NCBI GenBank assembly: GCA_019636815.1
Contig: JAHBWT010000041.1
Span: 1-36,990 of the forward strand
Reading direction: 5' to 3'
Source of the DNA: Nitrospira sp.
GTDB lineage: Bacteria; Nitrospirota; Nitrospiria; Nitrospirales; Nitrospiraceae
Length of the DNA: 36,990 nt
The notes beneath the pieces are model-generated. The model had not been told where the DNA came from. It did not search any database and saw only the letters and a list, made by a program, of their open reading frames with translations. The first letter of the stretch is position 1, and the number at the start of each line of letters is the position of its first letter. This document shows positions 7,957 through 16,268 of the stretch, one piece after another. The position numbers were made by a program, and so were the translations under genes.

Positions 7957-9012
7957 ATGGATATCCCGAAGGCCCTGAAAGTTAAGGAGACAGAGGAGAG
8001 AGGCGCAGAGCAATCCGGATCGGACGGCCGCTCGTCGGCGGCCGAGGAAGCGCTTCATTGGTTCGTGCGGCTGAAGGCCGGCTATATCACGGATGGAGAC
8101 CGAGCCCAATTTCAGGTTTGGTGTGACGGGCAGGTGTTCCGTCGCGATGAGTTCGACAAGCTGACCGAAATCTGGGATGACCTCGACGACATTGGGCCGT
8201 TGCTCGAACGAGAGGTGGATCGGGCGGATGCCAAATCGCAATCGACGGGTCGGCGGTTCTCGGTTCGACCTCAAGGACGCAGAAGCAGCTACGGCTTCTC
8301 GGCAGCGCTGGTGGCTTCACTTCTGGCGGTCGTCGCGGGAGGGTGGTGGTTTGTCGACCGAGCCGAAATCGCCGACTATAGAACGGCCAGAGGCGAGCAG
8401 CGAACGGTCGTACTGCCCGATGGAACCCGAATGGTCTTGAATACGGAAACGGCGGTCACGACCGAAATGTCCATGTTCAAGCGAACGGTCGTGCTGCACC
8501 AAGGCGAAGCCTTGTTCATCGTCACCCATGACGATAGGAAACCCTTCAGAGTCGAAGCAGGCAGCAGAACGGTTCGGGATATTGGCACTCAGTTTACGGT
8601 AAGGCGGGACCACACGCAGGTGACGGTCTCGGTGGTCGAGGGAGTGGTCGAGGTGCAGAGCTCGAACGAGGCAGCATCGGCGAAACAACAGACGACGTTA
8701 ACTGCCGGGGAGCGGGCTTCATACAGCGAGCAGGGAGGACTTTCTTCCATAACGACGGTCGATGTCGCCGCCGTGATGGCCTGGACGACCGGCGACATCG
8801 TCTTCGACCAACGGCCGTTGGCCGAGGTCGTTCAAGAATTCGGACGGTATCATCGGGGAGAGATCCGCGTCCTCGATCCACGATTGAGCGATCGCAAAAT
8901 CAGCGGTCGCTTCAGTCTGCGCGATCGCGAGGCCTTTCTACGGGCCGTGAAAGCGGCCACTCAGGCGAAATCGACCCATGTCGGCGAGAACGTCATCATC
9001 CTGAACGAATAA
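7957..9012 (+). CDS. FecR-family sigma regulator / anti-sigma factor (I)
   Basis: The N-terminal cytoplasmic domain has the FecR_N signature (EEALHWFVRLKAG, then FQVWCD and FDKLTEIWDDLDD). One membrane helix follows (near SAALVASLLAVVAGGWWF). The periplasmic FecR domain includes ARGEQRTVVLPDGTRMVLN, FRVEAGSRTVRDIGTQFTV and VVEGVVEV, and a C-terminal STN-like portion ends in NVIILNE. FecR proteins hold the ECF sigma inactive and relay the receptor signal across the inner membrane. The ATG at 7957 gives 351 residues. A GTG at 7918 would add 13; neither has a clear ribosome binding site, so the start is uncertain. It lies downstream of sigma I and upstream of an ECF-like promoter that serves the second tonB. 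Confidence 0.9.
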   Translation: MDIPKALKVKETEERGAEQSGSDGRSSAAEEALHWFVRLKAGYITDGDRAQFQVWCDGQVFRRDEFDKLTEIWDDLDDIGPLLEREVDRADAKSQSTGRRFSVRPQGRRSSYGFSAALVASLLAVVAGGWWFVDRAEIADYRTARGEQRTVVLPDGTRMVLNTETAVTTEMSMFKRTVVLHQGEALFIVTHDDRKPFRVEAGSRTVRDIGTQFTVRRDHTQVTVSVVEGVVEVQSSNEAASAKQQTTLTAGERASYSEQGGLSSITTVDVAAVMAWTTGDIVFDQRPLAEVVQEFGRYHRGEIRVLDPRLSDRKISGRFSLRDREAFLRAVKAATQAKSTHVGENVIILNE

Positions 9013-9031
9013 AGATTTCTTTCAACGCGCA

Positions 9032-9060
9032 GGTGAGGTTTTTGAAGTCACATTCGTCCT
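9032..9060 (+). promoter_or_regulatory. Putative ECF sigma promoter, copy 2 (upstream of tonB II)
   Basis: GGTGAGGTTT at 9032-9041 and CATTCGTC at 9051-9058 keep the same 19-nt register as the other three copies. The motif lies just after fecR I and about 100 nt before tonB II. It would let the sigma factor encoded just upstream boost its own energy-transduction gene. Confidence 0.6.
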
Positions 9061-9161
9061 CTATATATGACGGGGGAGTGGTCTGTCTCCCGCCTGCTCG
9101 AAACGATTCAGTCTGTGGATAAGGCACCTTCTGTCACGGGTCTGGAGAAAGAAATTCGGCG

Positions 9162-9989
9162 ATGACCATCGGTGAGTTCAACCGGCTGATCCGCATCGAG
9201 AGACGGCATCACGCGCATAGTTGGGCGGCGTCCCTGCTGTATCACGTGATCGGCCTCTCCGGCGCCCTGTTCTTCATGTCCGAGATCGATAAACCGGTCT
9301 TTCTTGACACCTTTCAATGGGAAGTGTCTATGGTAGAGGCGGCGACAACGCAGCAGCCGCCTCCTCTTTCCCCTCCTCCGACACCGGTTCCTCCTCAACC
9401 TCGTCATGTCAAGCGAACAGCCGATCCTCGTCCGCCGGTCGAAACGCTTCAGACGGTACAGCACGCTGATCATGAGATCGTGACGCCGCAGATCCAGACT
9501 CCGGTGGAGACGGCGCAGTCGGCAGATACCCCGCCGGTTGTTGCCCAGGCGGTCACCACCACGCACACCACAGTTGTGGAGCGTGCGGTCGAACAGTCCA
9601 CGGTAGTGCAGGAAGAAGCGTTTGATGTCGGCTCCGACCTGCCGACCGTCGAGCACCGGACCGTCCTGCATCAGGAGGTGCGGTACCGCCGGACCCAAGC
9701 GGACTACGGCTGGCTGCGCGACTTGCTTTGGAAACGAATCGAAGAGTTGAAGCGCTATCCGACATTGGCAAGAGCCAATCACTGGGAGGGCAAAGTCGTC
9801 GTGCAGGCGGTCATCAAAGCGGACGGCACGGTGGGAGCTCTCAGCGTCGCCGAAAGCTCGGGCCATGCGTTGCTGGACGAAGAGGCGTTGGTGGTCATGA
9901 AGAAGGCATCGCCCTTGAGGTTGAAACATCAGTTGGAGACGTCGCAGATTACTATTTTGATTCCAATCAGTTATCGCTTGGAAGGGTAA
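9162..9989 (+). CDS. TonB energy transducer (II)
   Basis: A 275-residue TonB protein with an N-terminal helix (about residues 22-40, SWAASLLYHVIGLSGALFFM) and a classical proline-rich linker (PPPLSPPPTPVPPQP, near 66-80). The C-terminal TonB domain has EELKRYPTLAR, GKVVVQAVIKADG, SGHALLDEEAL and a closing IPISYRLEG. It spans the periplasm and energises outer-membrane receptors. The start is well supported by GGAGAAAG upstream. Its C-terminal domain resembles TonB I closely, so the two probably arose by duplication. Its linker differs, and it sits behind an ECF-like promoter and not a Fur/attenuator leader. The pair may serve different receptors or different induction states. Confidence 0.9.
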   Translation: MTIGEFNRLIRIERRHHAHSWAASLLYHVIGLSGALFFMSEIDKPVFLDTFQWEVSMVEAATTQQPPPLSPPPTPVPPQPRHVKRTADPRPPVETLQTVQHADHEIVTPQIQTPVETAQSADTPPVVAQAVTTTHTTVVERAVEQSTVVQEEAFDVGSDLPTVEHRTVLHQEVRYRRTQADYGWLRDLLWKRIEELKRYPTLARANHWEGKVVVQAVIKADGTVGALSVAESSGHALLDEEALVVMKKASPLRLKHQLETSQITILIPISYRLEG

Positions 9990-10042
9990 CAAGCAGCTGA
10001 GGAATACCCAGCCGCGCGAGACACGCACAAAGGAGAATGACG

Positions 10043-10501
10043 ATGAATCGCCAGACGATCGCACGTTTTAGAGTCCGACCGGCTGTGTTCGTATATGCGC
10101 TAGGCATGCTCTCCCTACTCGGTAGTCCAGCCTGGGCGGAAAGCAAGAGCCCAAAAGTATTCCACGCCGTGGCTGTTGATGCCAAGAGCGTGGAAACGGA
10201 CGTCAAGAACGTGATCTTCTATTACGAAGAAAAGATCAGCGAAACCGCCTTCGTGCCGCACGAAATGCGCGAGTTGCCCGTGAAGCGCGGCACCGCCACT
10301 GTCAAGATCAAGTTTGACGGCATCAAACACATTGATCTCAAGTCATCGGGGAGCGGCACTCCGCCAAACGTCACAGTGACGCTCAACGACGGCAAGACCG
10401 GAGATTTTGTCTTGGCCATCCCGGGCAGTTTCAAAGGGCAATCCGAGTTCGGAGAAGTCGAATTGCCTGCGGCGGAGCTGAAAAAGCTCACGTTCAAATA
10501 G
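10043..10501 (+). CDS. Small secreted protein of unknown function
   Basis: A 152-residue protein with a clear signal peptide (hydrophobic stretch VFVYALGMLSLLGS, cleavage likely after AWA, about residue 32). The mature part is about 120 residues and rich in beta-type alternation (TATVKIKFDGIKHIDLKS, NVTVTLNDGKTGDFVLAIPG), with no cysteines that I can see. I do not recognise the family. The start at 10043 is preferred over the ATG at 10037 because AAAGGAG (10029-10035) is properly spaced only for the former. It follows tonB II by about 50 nt in the same direction and is probably cotranscribed, which suggests a periplasmic or surface role in iron handling; this is inference from position only. 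Confidence 0.75.
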   Translation: MNRQTIARFRVRPAVFVYALGMLSLLGSPAWAESKSPKVFHAVAVDAKSVETDVKNVIFYYEEKISETAFVPHEMRELPVKRGTATVKIKFDGIKHIDLKSSGSGTPPNVTVTLNDGKTGDFVLAIPGSFKGQSEFGEVELPAAELKKLTFK

Positions 10502-10588
10502 CCGTCGCCATACTTCCGCGTCCGACCTGCGCGATAGATTCCGCCTCGACGAGGTCCGAGTCGACCCGGCACCACGAGGGAGAAGCGC

Positions 10589-10747
10589 ATGTCCCGTTGT
10601 TCTTCCGAAGATGTTGTCCTGCTCGTTCGATCCTACGTCAGGTTTTCGCACGCTCGTGCGTTACATCTCCCGTGGATGAGATGCGGTCTCTCCGTATCCG
10701 GCCGAGCGGGTCTCCCGCGCTGTGCCGGGCATGAGGTGAGACGATGA
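10589..10747 (+). CDS. Possible 52-residue leader ORF overlapping the Com-like gene
   Basis: A short frame with a good ribosome binding site (GAGGGAGAAG just upstream) ends in a TGA that overlaps the ATG of the next gene, a typical translational-coupling arrangement. The peptide is basic, with five cysteines (Cys4, Cys32, and others near the end), and resembles nothing I know. It could be a real small protein, a coupling leader or chance. Upstream bases 10502-10588 contain nothing recognisable. Confidence 0.3.
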   Translation: MSRCSSEDVVLLVRSYVRFSHARALHLPWMRCGLSVSGRAGLPRCAGHEVRR

Positions 10748-10929
10748 GCGAGTCGCGCGCACCGTCGGCTTCGAGCTCGGACGTCCGGTGCCATTGCGGG
10801 AAACTGATGGCCCGCTGGCAAGGCGAGAGCCTGGTCATCAAGTGCTCGCGCTGCGGACGGTTCGTTCTGATTCACTCATCGGCCATTACCGGCATACCGC
10901 CTCGCGGAATGACGCCGGGTCCGCGGTAA
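10744..10929 (+). CDS. Com-like zinc-ribbon protein
   Basis: A 61-residue protein whose core reads RCHCGKLMARWQ...LVIKCSRCGRFV. This is the layout of the Com family: two cysteine knuckles around a GKL(L/M) turn and an IKC(P/S)RC second knuckle. Phage Mu Com (about the same length) is a zinc-binding RNA-binding protein that activates mom translation by altering mRNA structure. The first knuckle here is CxC, one residue shorter than the usual CxxC. GAGGTGAG is a strong ribosome binding site. The next element downstream, 31 nt after the stop, is a conserved hairpin leader in front of a TonB-dependent receptor, so an action on that RNA is conceivable. No methylase gene such as mom is nearby. Confidence 0.65.
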   Translation: MSESRAPSASSSDVRCHCGKLMARWQGESLVIKCSRCGRFVLIHSSAITGIPPRGMTPGPR

Positions 10930-10960
10930 CGTCCTTCCACACACAACGATTCTCTAACAA

Positions 10961-11020
10961 GGCCAGCGGATCGTGAATCCAGAGCCCACGGCTGCCACGC
11001 AGTCGGCGGGCTCTTGTTGT
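10961..11020 (+). promoter_or_regulatory. Structured leader with terminator, conserved element copy B
   Basis: GGCCAG (10961-10966), a small GGAT/ATCC hairpin (10968-10980) and AGAGCCC (10981-10987) are followed by an inner GGCTG/CAGTC stem. GGGCTCT (11008-11014) pairs perfectly with AGAGCCC, and TGTTGTG comes next. Sequence, order and spacing match copies A (6420) and C (17536), although the T-run is weaker here. It lies between the Com-like gene and the receptor, about 47-62 nt before the receptor start. Confidence 0.6.
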
Positions 11021-11075
11021 GTTTGGCCCAGAACATCGTCATGAACCGTGATCGGCACAGATGAGAAAGGGACAT

Positions 11076-13835
11076 ATGAGTCGAATCAAGGTCACGCGAG
11101 GAAGGAAGCAGAAGAGAGATAAAGCGGCGATTGCAAGGGTCGCTACGGCATGGAGACAACGGGAAGAGGTGGGCAGGAACTCCTCGACAGGTTGTGTGCT
11201 CTGGGGACTGCTCGTGGGGATGTCCTCGCTCGCCCTCGGCCTCTATCATCCGGCCATGGCGCAGGATGAACCGGGCCGGGACCGTCAGCCGGCGCCACGC
11301 GAGCTGGGGCGAGGTCTCGGACCGTGGAATACATTTCCTCCCGTCAAGCCGGAGTTAAATCCTCTCGATCGTCCTCTCCTGCCGGAGGAGCGCCGGTACC
11401 ATACTCGTGGCGCCGTTGGCCTCATGGTGCAGCAGGAGATGGATGGTCCACCCAAACAACACTTCGAGATTCCTGCCGGCGCGTTGGGCCCGGCCTTGGC
11501 GGTCTTTTCACGCCAGACCGATTTGCAGTTGCTGTATCTCTCCGAGCTCATTGAGGGGCGCACGACACAGGGCGTGCAAGGCGACTATACGCCGGAGGAC
11601 GGACTCAAGACCCTCTTGTCCGGCACCGGATTGCAGTATCAATTTTCTGATTCAAAGACCGTCGTTCTCCAACCGGCCGGCCCATCAGGAGCCGCGAAGC
11701 TGGACCAATCATCGGCGAATCTTGCCGACCAACCGAAGCCGATCAAAGTACCGGAAGTCGTCGTCAAGGACGCCCGAGAACGGCCAACCTGGACCACTCC
11801 AGTGGACGGCTACAAGGTGGACCACGTCTCAACCGTCACGCGCAGCACCATGTCTACCGATGAAGCGCCTACATCAATTGGTGTCGTTACGCGTGATCTG
11901 ATTCGCGACACCTTCGCGCGCACGCAGAACGACGCCTTAGAACACGTGAGCGGTGTGTCTCGAAGTAACACGCTACTAGGGCGAGGAGAGGGAATCGCGA
12001 TCAGAGGATTCGTCGTGAATACTTTCAATGGATCCTTAAACGGTCTGAAAGCCAATGGACTGCCGACTGACGGCGTGTTCGCGCCGGATTGGGGCATCGT
12101 CGAACGTTATGAAATCGTGAAGGGGCCAGCCTCGATCGTCGGCGGTGCGGCCAATCCGGGCGGGATTATTAATCGCATCACGAAGACGCCGCAGCGCTCG
12201 AATTTCACGACGGTAGAAACTAATATCGGTTCGTATGGCTTGTACAGGGGCCTGATCGATGCCAACGGTGTCATGCCGAAGCACGAGCACATTCGCGGTC
12301 GATTGGTCTTCGCCGTCGAAGAGGGCGGCAACTTTGTCGACAACACACCGGTCCGGCAGTACACCGTCGCTCCATCAGTGGAGTTTGACCTCTTCAGAGG
12401 CGCCGGCAAGTTGTTGCTGGTTGGGACGTATCAACATTTCGACGGCGCCAGCTATCCCGGTTGGCCGCTCACGACCGATGGAAACATGCTGAACGTCCCG
12501 CGCACGAGAAACTTTGGCGGCGGAGCGCCCAACGGCGCGCGTACGCAATACACGGGATATAACGGAGAAGTTCATTACAATCATCAATTCATTCATGACA
12601 TCAAACTCTCTATTAAAGGCAAATATTCCAAGTCCGATCTTTCCGACAAGAACATTTACGCATATACCTTCGGTGGTCTTCCGCCAAGTGGAGATACATT
12701 GGTCAGCTCGAGCTTACGGCAGAATCGATTTGATACCTATGCGGGCGAGTTGGTTCTTAGCAAAGAATTCGATCTCTTGGGAAAGAAACACGAAATTCTG
12801 GCCGGCGCCGACCATCGCGACATGACGAACAACTTCCTTCTAGGCTATGCTTATTTGCCGGTTGGACAGGCACCGATTCTCGATAGCGTGTTCAATCCTA
12901 GGAATGTCTTTCGGGCGCCTTCTGATTCGTTTTTGGTCACCCAAGCCAGTGGGCCCTTTCGAGTGGATTTGAAACAAACCGGCGCTTTTGGTCAGGCAAT
13001 CTTCCGCCCATTCGAGCGGCTGACGTTGGTCTTTGCAGGACGGCACGACAGAGCCGAATCGCAACGTCTGCTCAAGGAGAGCGGTGAACTGTTCGACCAG
13101 ACCAAGTCAGGCTGGACGGGCCGTGCTGGCGCCACGGTAAAGATGACATCCTGGATGAATATCTATGCTGGCCTTCAGCAGTCGTTTCAACCACAACCAT
13201 TCTCTCTTACGCGTGATAACCAAATGTTGGAACCGGAAACCGGCATTAATTACGAGGTTGGTGCCAAGTTGAACCTGCTCGACGAGCGACTCCGTCTCAG
13301 CACGGCCTTGTTTCGCACCTATCGTCGCGATGTGGCGACGGTCGATCCAACGGATATTCGATTTACGGTCGCTATCGGGGAACAGCGTCATCAAGGGGTG
13401 GAGTTTGATGTGAACGGCCAGCCGATTCCCGGCCTCAACTTGTCAGCGAACATCACCTATCTTGATGCCAAAATTACCGAAGATAATGATCTGACTCGTA
13501 TCGGGAGCCGTCCGGTCCGAGTGCCACGCTCATACTTCGGGCAGGTGTTCGCGACCTATCAACTTCAATCTGGGCCGTTACAGGGATTCGGGTTCGGTGG
13601 CGGAGTCTATTTTCAAGATGGATTCGAAGTCGGCCTGCCAAACCAATTCAGAACGAATGGATATCAGCGAGTCGATGCAATGCTGTTCTATCGTGGCAAC
13701 AAGCGATATGACGTGACCATCAACATCCGGAACTTACTCAACGAGAAATATATCGAGTTTCCGAACCTTATTCATGGTCAGAACATTTTTGGCGCGCCGA
13801 TCACCGCTGTCGGCAGCGTGCGCGTGTTCTTCTAG
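11076..13835 (+). CDS. TonB-dependent siderophore receptor with STN signalling domain (I)
   Basis: An outer-membrane beta-barrel receptor of about 919 residues. A long basic pre-signal is followed by a hydrophobic signal core (VLWGLLVGMSSLALGLYHPAMA). The STN domain (FEIPAGALGPALAVFSRQTDLQLLYLS ... YTPEDGLKTLLSGTGLQY, about 130-200) contacts FecR in such transducers. The TonB-box region IKVPEVVVKD, the plug (SIGVVTRDLIRD, IAIRGFVVN, IEIVKGPASIVGG-like) and the barrel follow. The C-terminus VGSVRVFF ends in the aromatic residue typical of outer-membrane barrels. ATG 11076 is preferred for its AGAAAGGGA ribosome binding site; ATG 11061 adds five residues. Upstream is leader element B and no ECF motif. 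It probably binds a ferri-siderophore and signals to a FecR/FecI pair; the ligand is unknown. Confidence 0.92.
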   Translation: MSRIKVTRGRKQKRDKAAIARVATAWRQREEVGRNSSTGCVLWGLLVGMSSLALGLYHPAMAQDEPGRDRQPAPRELGRGLGPWNTFPPVKPELNPLDRPLLPEERRYHTRGAVGLMVQQEMDGPPKQHFEIPAGALGPALAVFSRQTDLQLLYLSELIEGRTTQGVQGDYTPEDGLKTLLSGTGLQYQFSDSKTVVLQPAGPSGAAKLDQSSANLADQPKPIKVPEVVVKDARERPTWTTPVDGYKVDHVSTVTRSTMSTDEAPTSIGVVTRDLIRDTFARTQNDALEHVSGVSRSNTLLGRGEGIAIRGFVVNTFNGSLNGLKANGLPTDGVFAPDWGIVERYEIVKGPASIVGGAANPGGIINRITKTPQRSNFTTVETNIGSYGLYRGLIDANGVMPKHEHIRGRLVFAVEEGGNFVDNTPVRQYTVAPSVEFDLFRGAGKLLLVGTYQHFDGASYPGWPLTTDGNMLNVPRTRNFGGGAPNGARTQYTGYNGEVHYNHQFIHDIKLSIKGKYSKSDLSDKNIYAYTFGGLPPSGDTLVSSSLRQNRFDTYAGELVLSKEFDLLGKKHEILAGADHRDMTNNFLLGYAYLPVGQAPILDSVFNPRNVFRAPSDSFLVTQASGPFRVDLKQTGAFGQAIFRPFERLTLVFAGRHDRAESQRLLKESGELFDQTKSGWTGRAGATVKMTSWMNIYAGLQQSFQPQPFSLTRDNQMLEPETGINYEVGAKLNLLDERLRLSTALFRTYRRDVATVDPTDIRFTVAIGEQRHQGVEFDVNGQPIPGLNLSANITYLDAKITEDNDLTRIGSRPVRVPRSYFGQVFATYQLQSGPLQGFGFGGGVYFQDGFEVGLPNQFRTNGYQRVDAMLFYRGNKRYDVTINIRNLLNEKYIEFPNLIHGQNIFGAPITAVGSVRVFF

Positions 13836-13999
13836 CTCAGAAATAAGTGCGTACGGAGAAAAGGCCTCATTAGACAAGACAACACGTGAGCATAGCGGAC
13901 CTGCTCACCTATCCAGGCAGTCCAACGCTGAGCCGCACAGCGGAACTGCGTTTCTAAAGGCTTGCAATTTCGAGATATTAATCGGCTCACTCGATTGCC

Positions 14000-14028
14000 A
14001 GTGCGGTTTCTGCTTCCTCATTCGTCTA
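14000..14028 (+). promoter_or_regulatory. Putative ECF sigma promoter, copy 3 (upstream of DUF3649-PepSY operon)
   Basis: AGTGCGGTTT at 14000-14009 and CATTCGTCTA at 14019-14028 keep the 19-nt register, with one substitution in the GTGAGG core. The first operon gene starts 40 nt downstream. The preceding gap (13836-13999) holds one imperfectly explained inverted repeat, GTGAGCA/TGCTCAC (13886-13908), without a T-run. Confidence 0.55.
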
Positions 14029-14068
14029 CTTCTTTAAGGCTCCTTTCGGTGGAGTCTGCAATGTAGCG

Positions 14069-14368
14069 ATGGGCAAGCGAACTAGATCACCGCTCTCTTG
14101 GAAACACGTCGCCTCCCGCGTCGGAGCCGCCGCGCTGGGCGGCTACGCCTTCACCTATGCGTTTACCGCCTGCCTGACGCTGCTGCTACCGCTTCCCAGG
14201 ACCGAGGCGCTCTTGACTGCCGCCATGCTTTCGTTTCTCCTATACGCTGGAGCCATCATCTGGGCCTTTACGGCCGCGACACCATGGCGTGCCTGGCTTG
14301 GTCTGTTGGCCCCCACGGCGGTGTTCACGGCCATTGCAACACCATTGGCTCTCGCCATGGGTCAATGA
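14069..14368 (+). CDS. DUF3649-type small membrane protein
   Basis: A 99-residue protein with three hydrophobic helices (about 18-40, 48-68 and 75-96) and a basic N-terminus. Size, topology and position before a PepSY_TM protein match the DUF3649 family, found in iron-uptake loci with TonB-dependent receptors. Its biochemical role is not established. The PepSY gene follows after 36 nt. No strong ribosome binding site is visible; GGTGGAG lies rather far upstream. Family assignment rests on context and helix pattern. Confidence 0.7.
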   Translation: MGKRTRSPLSWKHVASRVGAAALGGYAFTYAFTACLTLLLPLPRTEALLTAAMLSFLLYAGAIIWAFTAATPWRAWLGLLAPTAVFTAIATPLALAMGQ

Positions 14369-14404
14369 AGTCAACATGACCGCGCGTAGGCGCCCGGACA
14401 TACC

Positions 14405-15943
14405 ATGAAAGAGAGCTTTACTCAGTCGATGGATTGGCTCCATACGTGGGGCGGCCTCCTATTCGGCTGGGTTCTGTTCACAATCTTCCTGACCGGCACG
14501 CTCACCGTCTTCGACAAAGAAATTACCTTCTGGATGCAGCCGGAGCTGCATCATGTGGACTCGGCTCACGTCAATATCAAGGCCGTTGAACAGCAGTTGA
14601 CTCGGCTTGGATCCAATTCGGACCGATGGTGGATCGAATTGCCATCTGTTCGGACTCCGGCGGTTACGATTTTCTGGCAGAGGGACGACCAGGAGAACTT
14701 CGAAGAGCGGTGGCTTGATCCCACGACCGGAGAGATTCTTCAAGTTCGTGACACCCGGGGCGGTGATTTCTTTTACCGCTTTCATTATTCCTTGCATCTC
14801 AATCGAACCGGGGTGTGGATCGTCGGTGCCTCGGCGATGGTCATGCTGGTCGCGCTTGTCACCGGCCTGGTCATCCACCATCGAATCTTCAAAGACTTTT
14901 TTTCCTTTCGTCCCCGCGCAACATTCCATCGGGCCTGGTTGGATGCGCACAATGTGACCAGTGTGCTGGTGCTTCCTTTTCATTTTGTGATCACCTTCAC
15001 AGGTCTGGTCATTTTCTGGACCATCTACATGCCGGCGGGGATTCAATTCTTGTATGGAGGAAACAGCGACAAGGTTTTTCACGAGCTTGAAGGACATCTT
15101 GAGCGGGAACCGGCGCGGAGTCCTGCCGCATTAGCCTCACTCAGTGACATGGAACGGCAAGCCCGAGCCCATTGGAACGGTGGATCCACGGAGTCGATTG
15201 AGGTCCAACATCCGGGCGACCGGCATGCCATCGTGAATGTGTCGCGCCGCGCCGCCGACCGCCTGGCGCTGATGTCCGACCGTGTCACGTTCGACGGGGC
15301 GACCGGCGAGCTGTTGCAGGTGTGGAAGGGGGAGTTGCCGGTCTTCACGACCTATTCCGTCCTGATTGGCCTGCATTACATATGGTTCGATCATGATGCC
15401 ATCCGGTGGCTCTACTTCGGCATGAGTCTGGCGGCCACGGTCATGATCGCCACGGGGCTGCTGCTGTGGATCATCAAGCGGCGAGACCGGCATACCGAGC
15501 GTCCGCTCGGCTTTCGAATCGTCGAATCTCTCAACGTGGCCGTCGTCGCCGGACTGCTGGTAGCGATTGCCGTCTATTTTGTGGCCAATCGCCTGCTTCC
15601 GGTCGCGCTGCCTGACCGTGCGGATTGGGAGATGGGAGCCTTTTTTCTCGTATGGAGTCTGTGCACGACACACAGTGTCGTCAGAGCCCACTCCCAACAG
15701 GCGTGGAGAGAGCAGTTGAGTGTGGCCGCGCTCCTATTTGCCCTGATCCCACTCTGCAACATGGCGACAATCGACAGCCACCTCCTCGTCACGCTACCGG
15801 CTGGAAATTGGCGACTGGCGTCGGTCGATCTTCTGTGCCTTCTTGCGGGGCTTCTGCTGGGGTGGGCGGCGTGGCTGGTGAATAGACCGGTGGAACAGGT
15901 TCATCCATCAAGCGCTTCGCTCACAGGTGCCGAACAGGCGTGA
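14405..15943 (+). CDS. PepSY-associated TM helix protein (iron-regulated membrane protein)
   Basis: A 512-residue inner-membrane protein. It begins SMDWLHTWGGLLFGWVLF, the hallmark first helix of PepSY_TM proteins, with a histidine near the membrane edge. A periplasmic loop contains PepSY-like sequence (about 45-130), followed by helices near 138-160 and 185-215, a second loop, and further helices near 325-350, 365-390 and 400-505. Conserved histidines (HYSLHLNRTGVW, HNVTSVLVLPFHFVITFTG) resemble those of the FhuF/FpvG-type reductive iron-release proteins. Known members sit beside siderophore receptors and are thought to release iron in the periplasm. It is the middle gene of a three-gene operon behind an ECF-like promoter. 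Reductase activity is inferred. Confidence 0.88.
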   Translation: MKESFTQSMDWLHTWGGLLFGWVLFTIFLTGTLTVFDKEITFWMQPELHHVDSAHVNIKAVEQQLTRLGSNSDRWWIELPSVRTPAVTIFWQRDDQENFEERWLDPTTGEILQVRDTRGGDFFYRFHYSLHLNRTGVWIVGASAMVMLVALVTGLVIHHRIFKDFFSFRPRATFHRAWLDAHNVTSVLVLPFHFVITFTGLVIFWTIYMPAGIQFLYGGNSDKVFHELEGHLEREPARSPAALASLSDMERQARAHWNGGSTESIEVQHPGDRHAIVNVSRRAADRLALMSDRVTFDGATGELLQVWKGELPVFTTYSVLIGLHYIWFDHDAIRWLYFGMSLAATVMIATGLLLWIIKRRDRHTERPLGFRIVESLNVAVVAGLLVAIAVYFVANRLLPVALPDRADWEMGAFFLVWSLCTTHSVVRAHSQQAWREQLSVAALLFALIPLCNMATIDSHLLVTLPAGNWRLASVDLLCLLAGLLLGWAAWLVNRPVEQVHPSSASLTGAEQA

Positions 15944-15944
15944 C

Positions 15945-16268
15945 ATGAGGTGGATGACTCTGATCCTCTGCTACAACGGATGGCTCGGCTTATGTCTGGC
16001 TATGCCCAAATACTGCAGGCAAGTCCTTCAACAGGATGCCGCTCCGCCGAGTCAGCATATCTTGAGGATAATCGGTTGGGCCTGCCTGATGGGATCGTTG
16101 GGCGTTTCCGTGGCGGTCGAAGGGTGGTCGTTCGGACCAGTGGCATGGGTCGGCCATCTGGCGGTCATGGGCCTCGCGCTGGTGTGTCTCTTGCCGTATG
16201 TACCCCGTATCGTCCTCGCCCTGGGTGCGCTTGGAATGGCATCCGTCATCGCCCTGTGGTTCACGTGA
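15945..16268 (+). CDS. DUF3325-type small membrane protein
   Basis: A 107-residue membrane protein starting one base after the PepSY stop, with helices near 3-18, 42-60, 66-84 and 88-105. The N-terminal pattern (LILCYNGWLGLCLAMPKYCRQV) and place as third gene fit DUF3325, a family seen in the DUF3649-PepSY-DUF3325 siderophore-uptake cassette. Function is unknown. An overlapping GTG start at 15927 would add six residues, but ATG 15945 fits operon spacing better. Confidence 0.7.
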   Translation: MRWMTLILCYNGWLGLCLAMPKYCRQVLQQDAAPPSQHILRIIGWACLMGSLGVSVAVEGWSFGPVAWVGHLAVMGLALVCLLPYVPRIVLALGALGMASVIALWFT

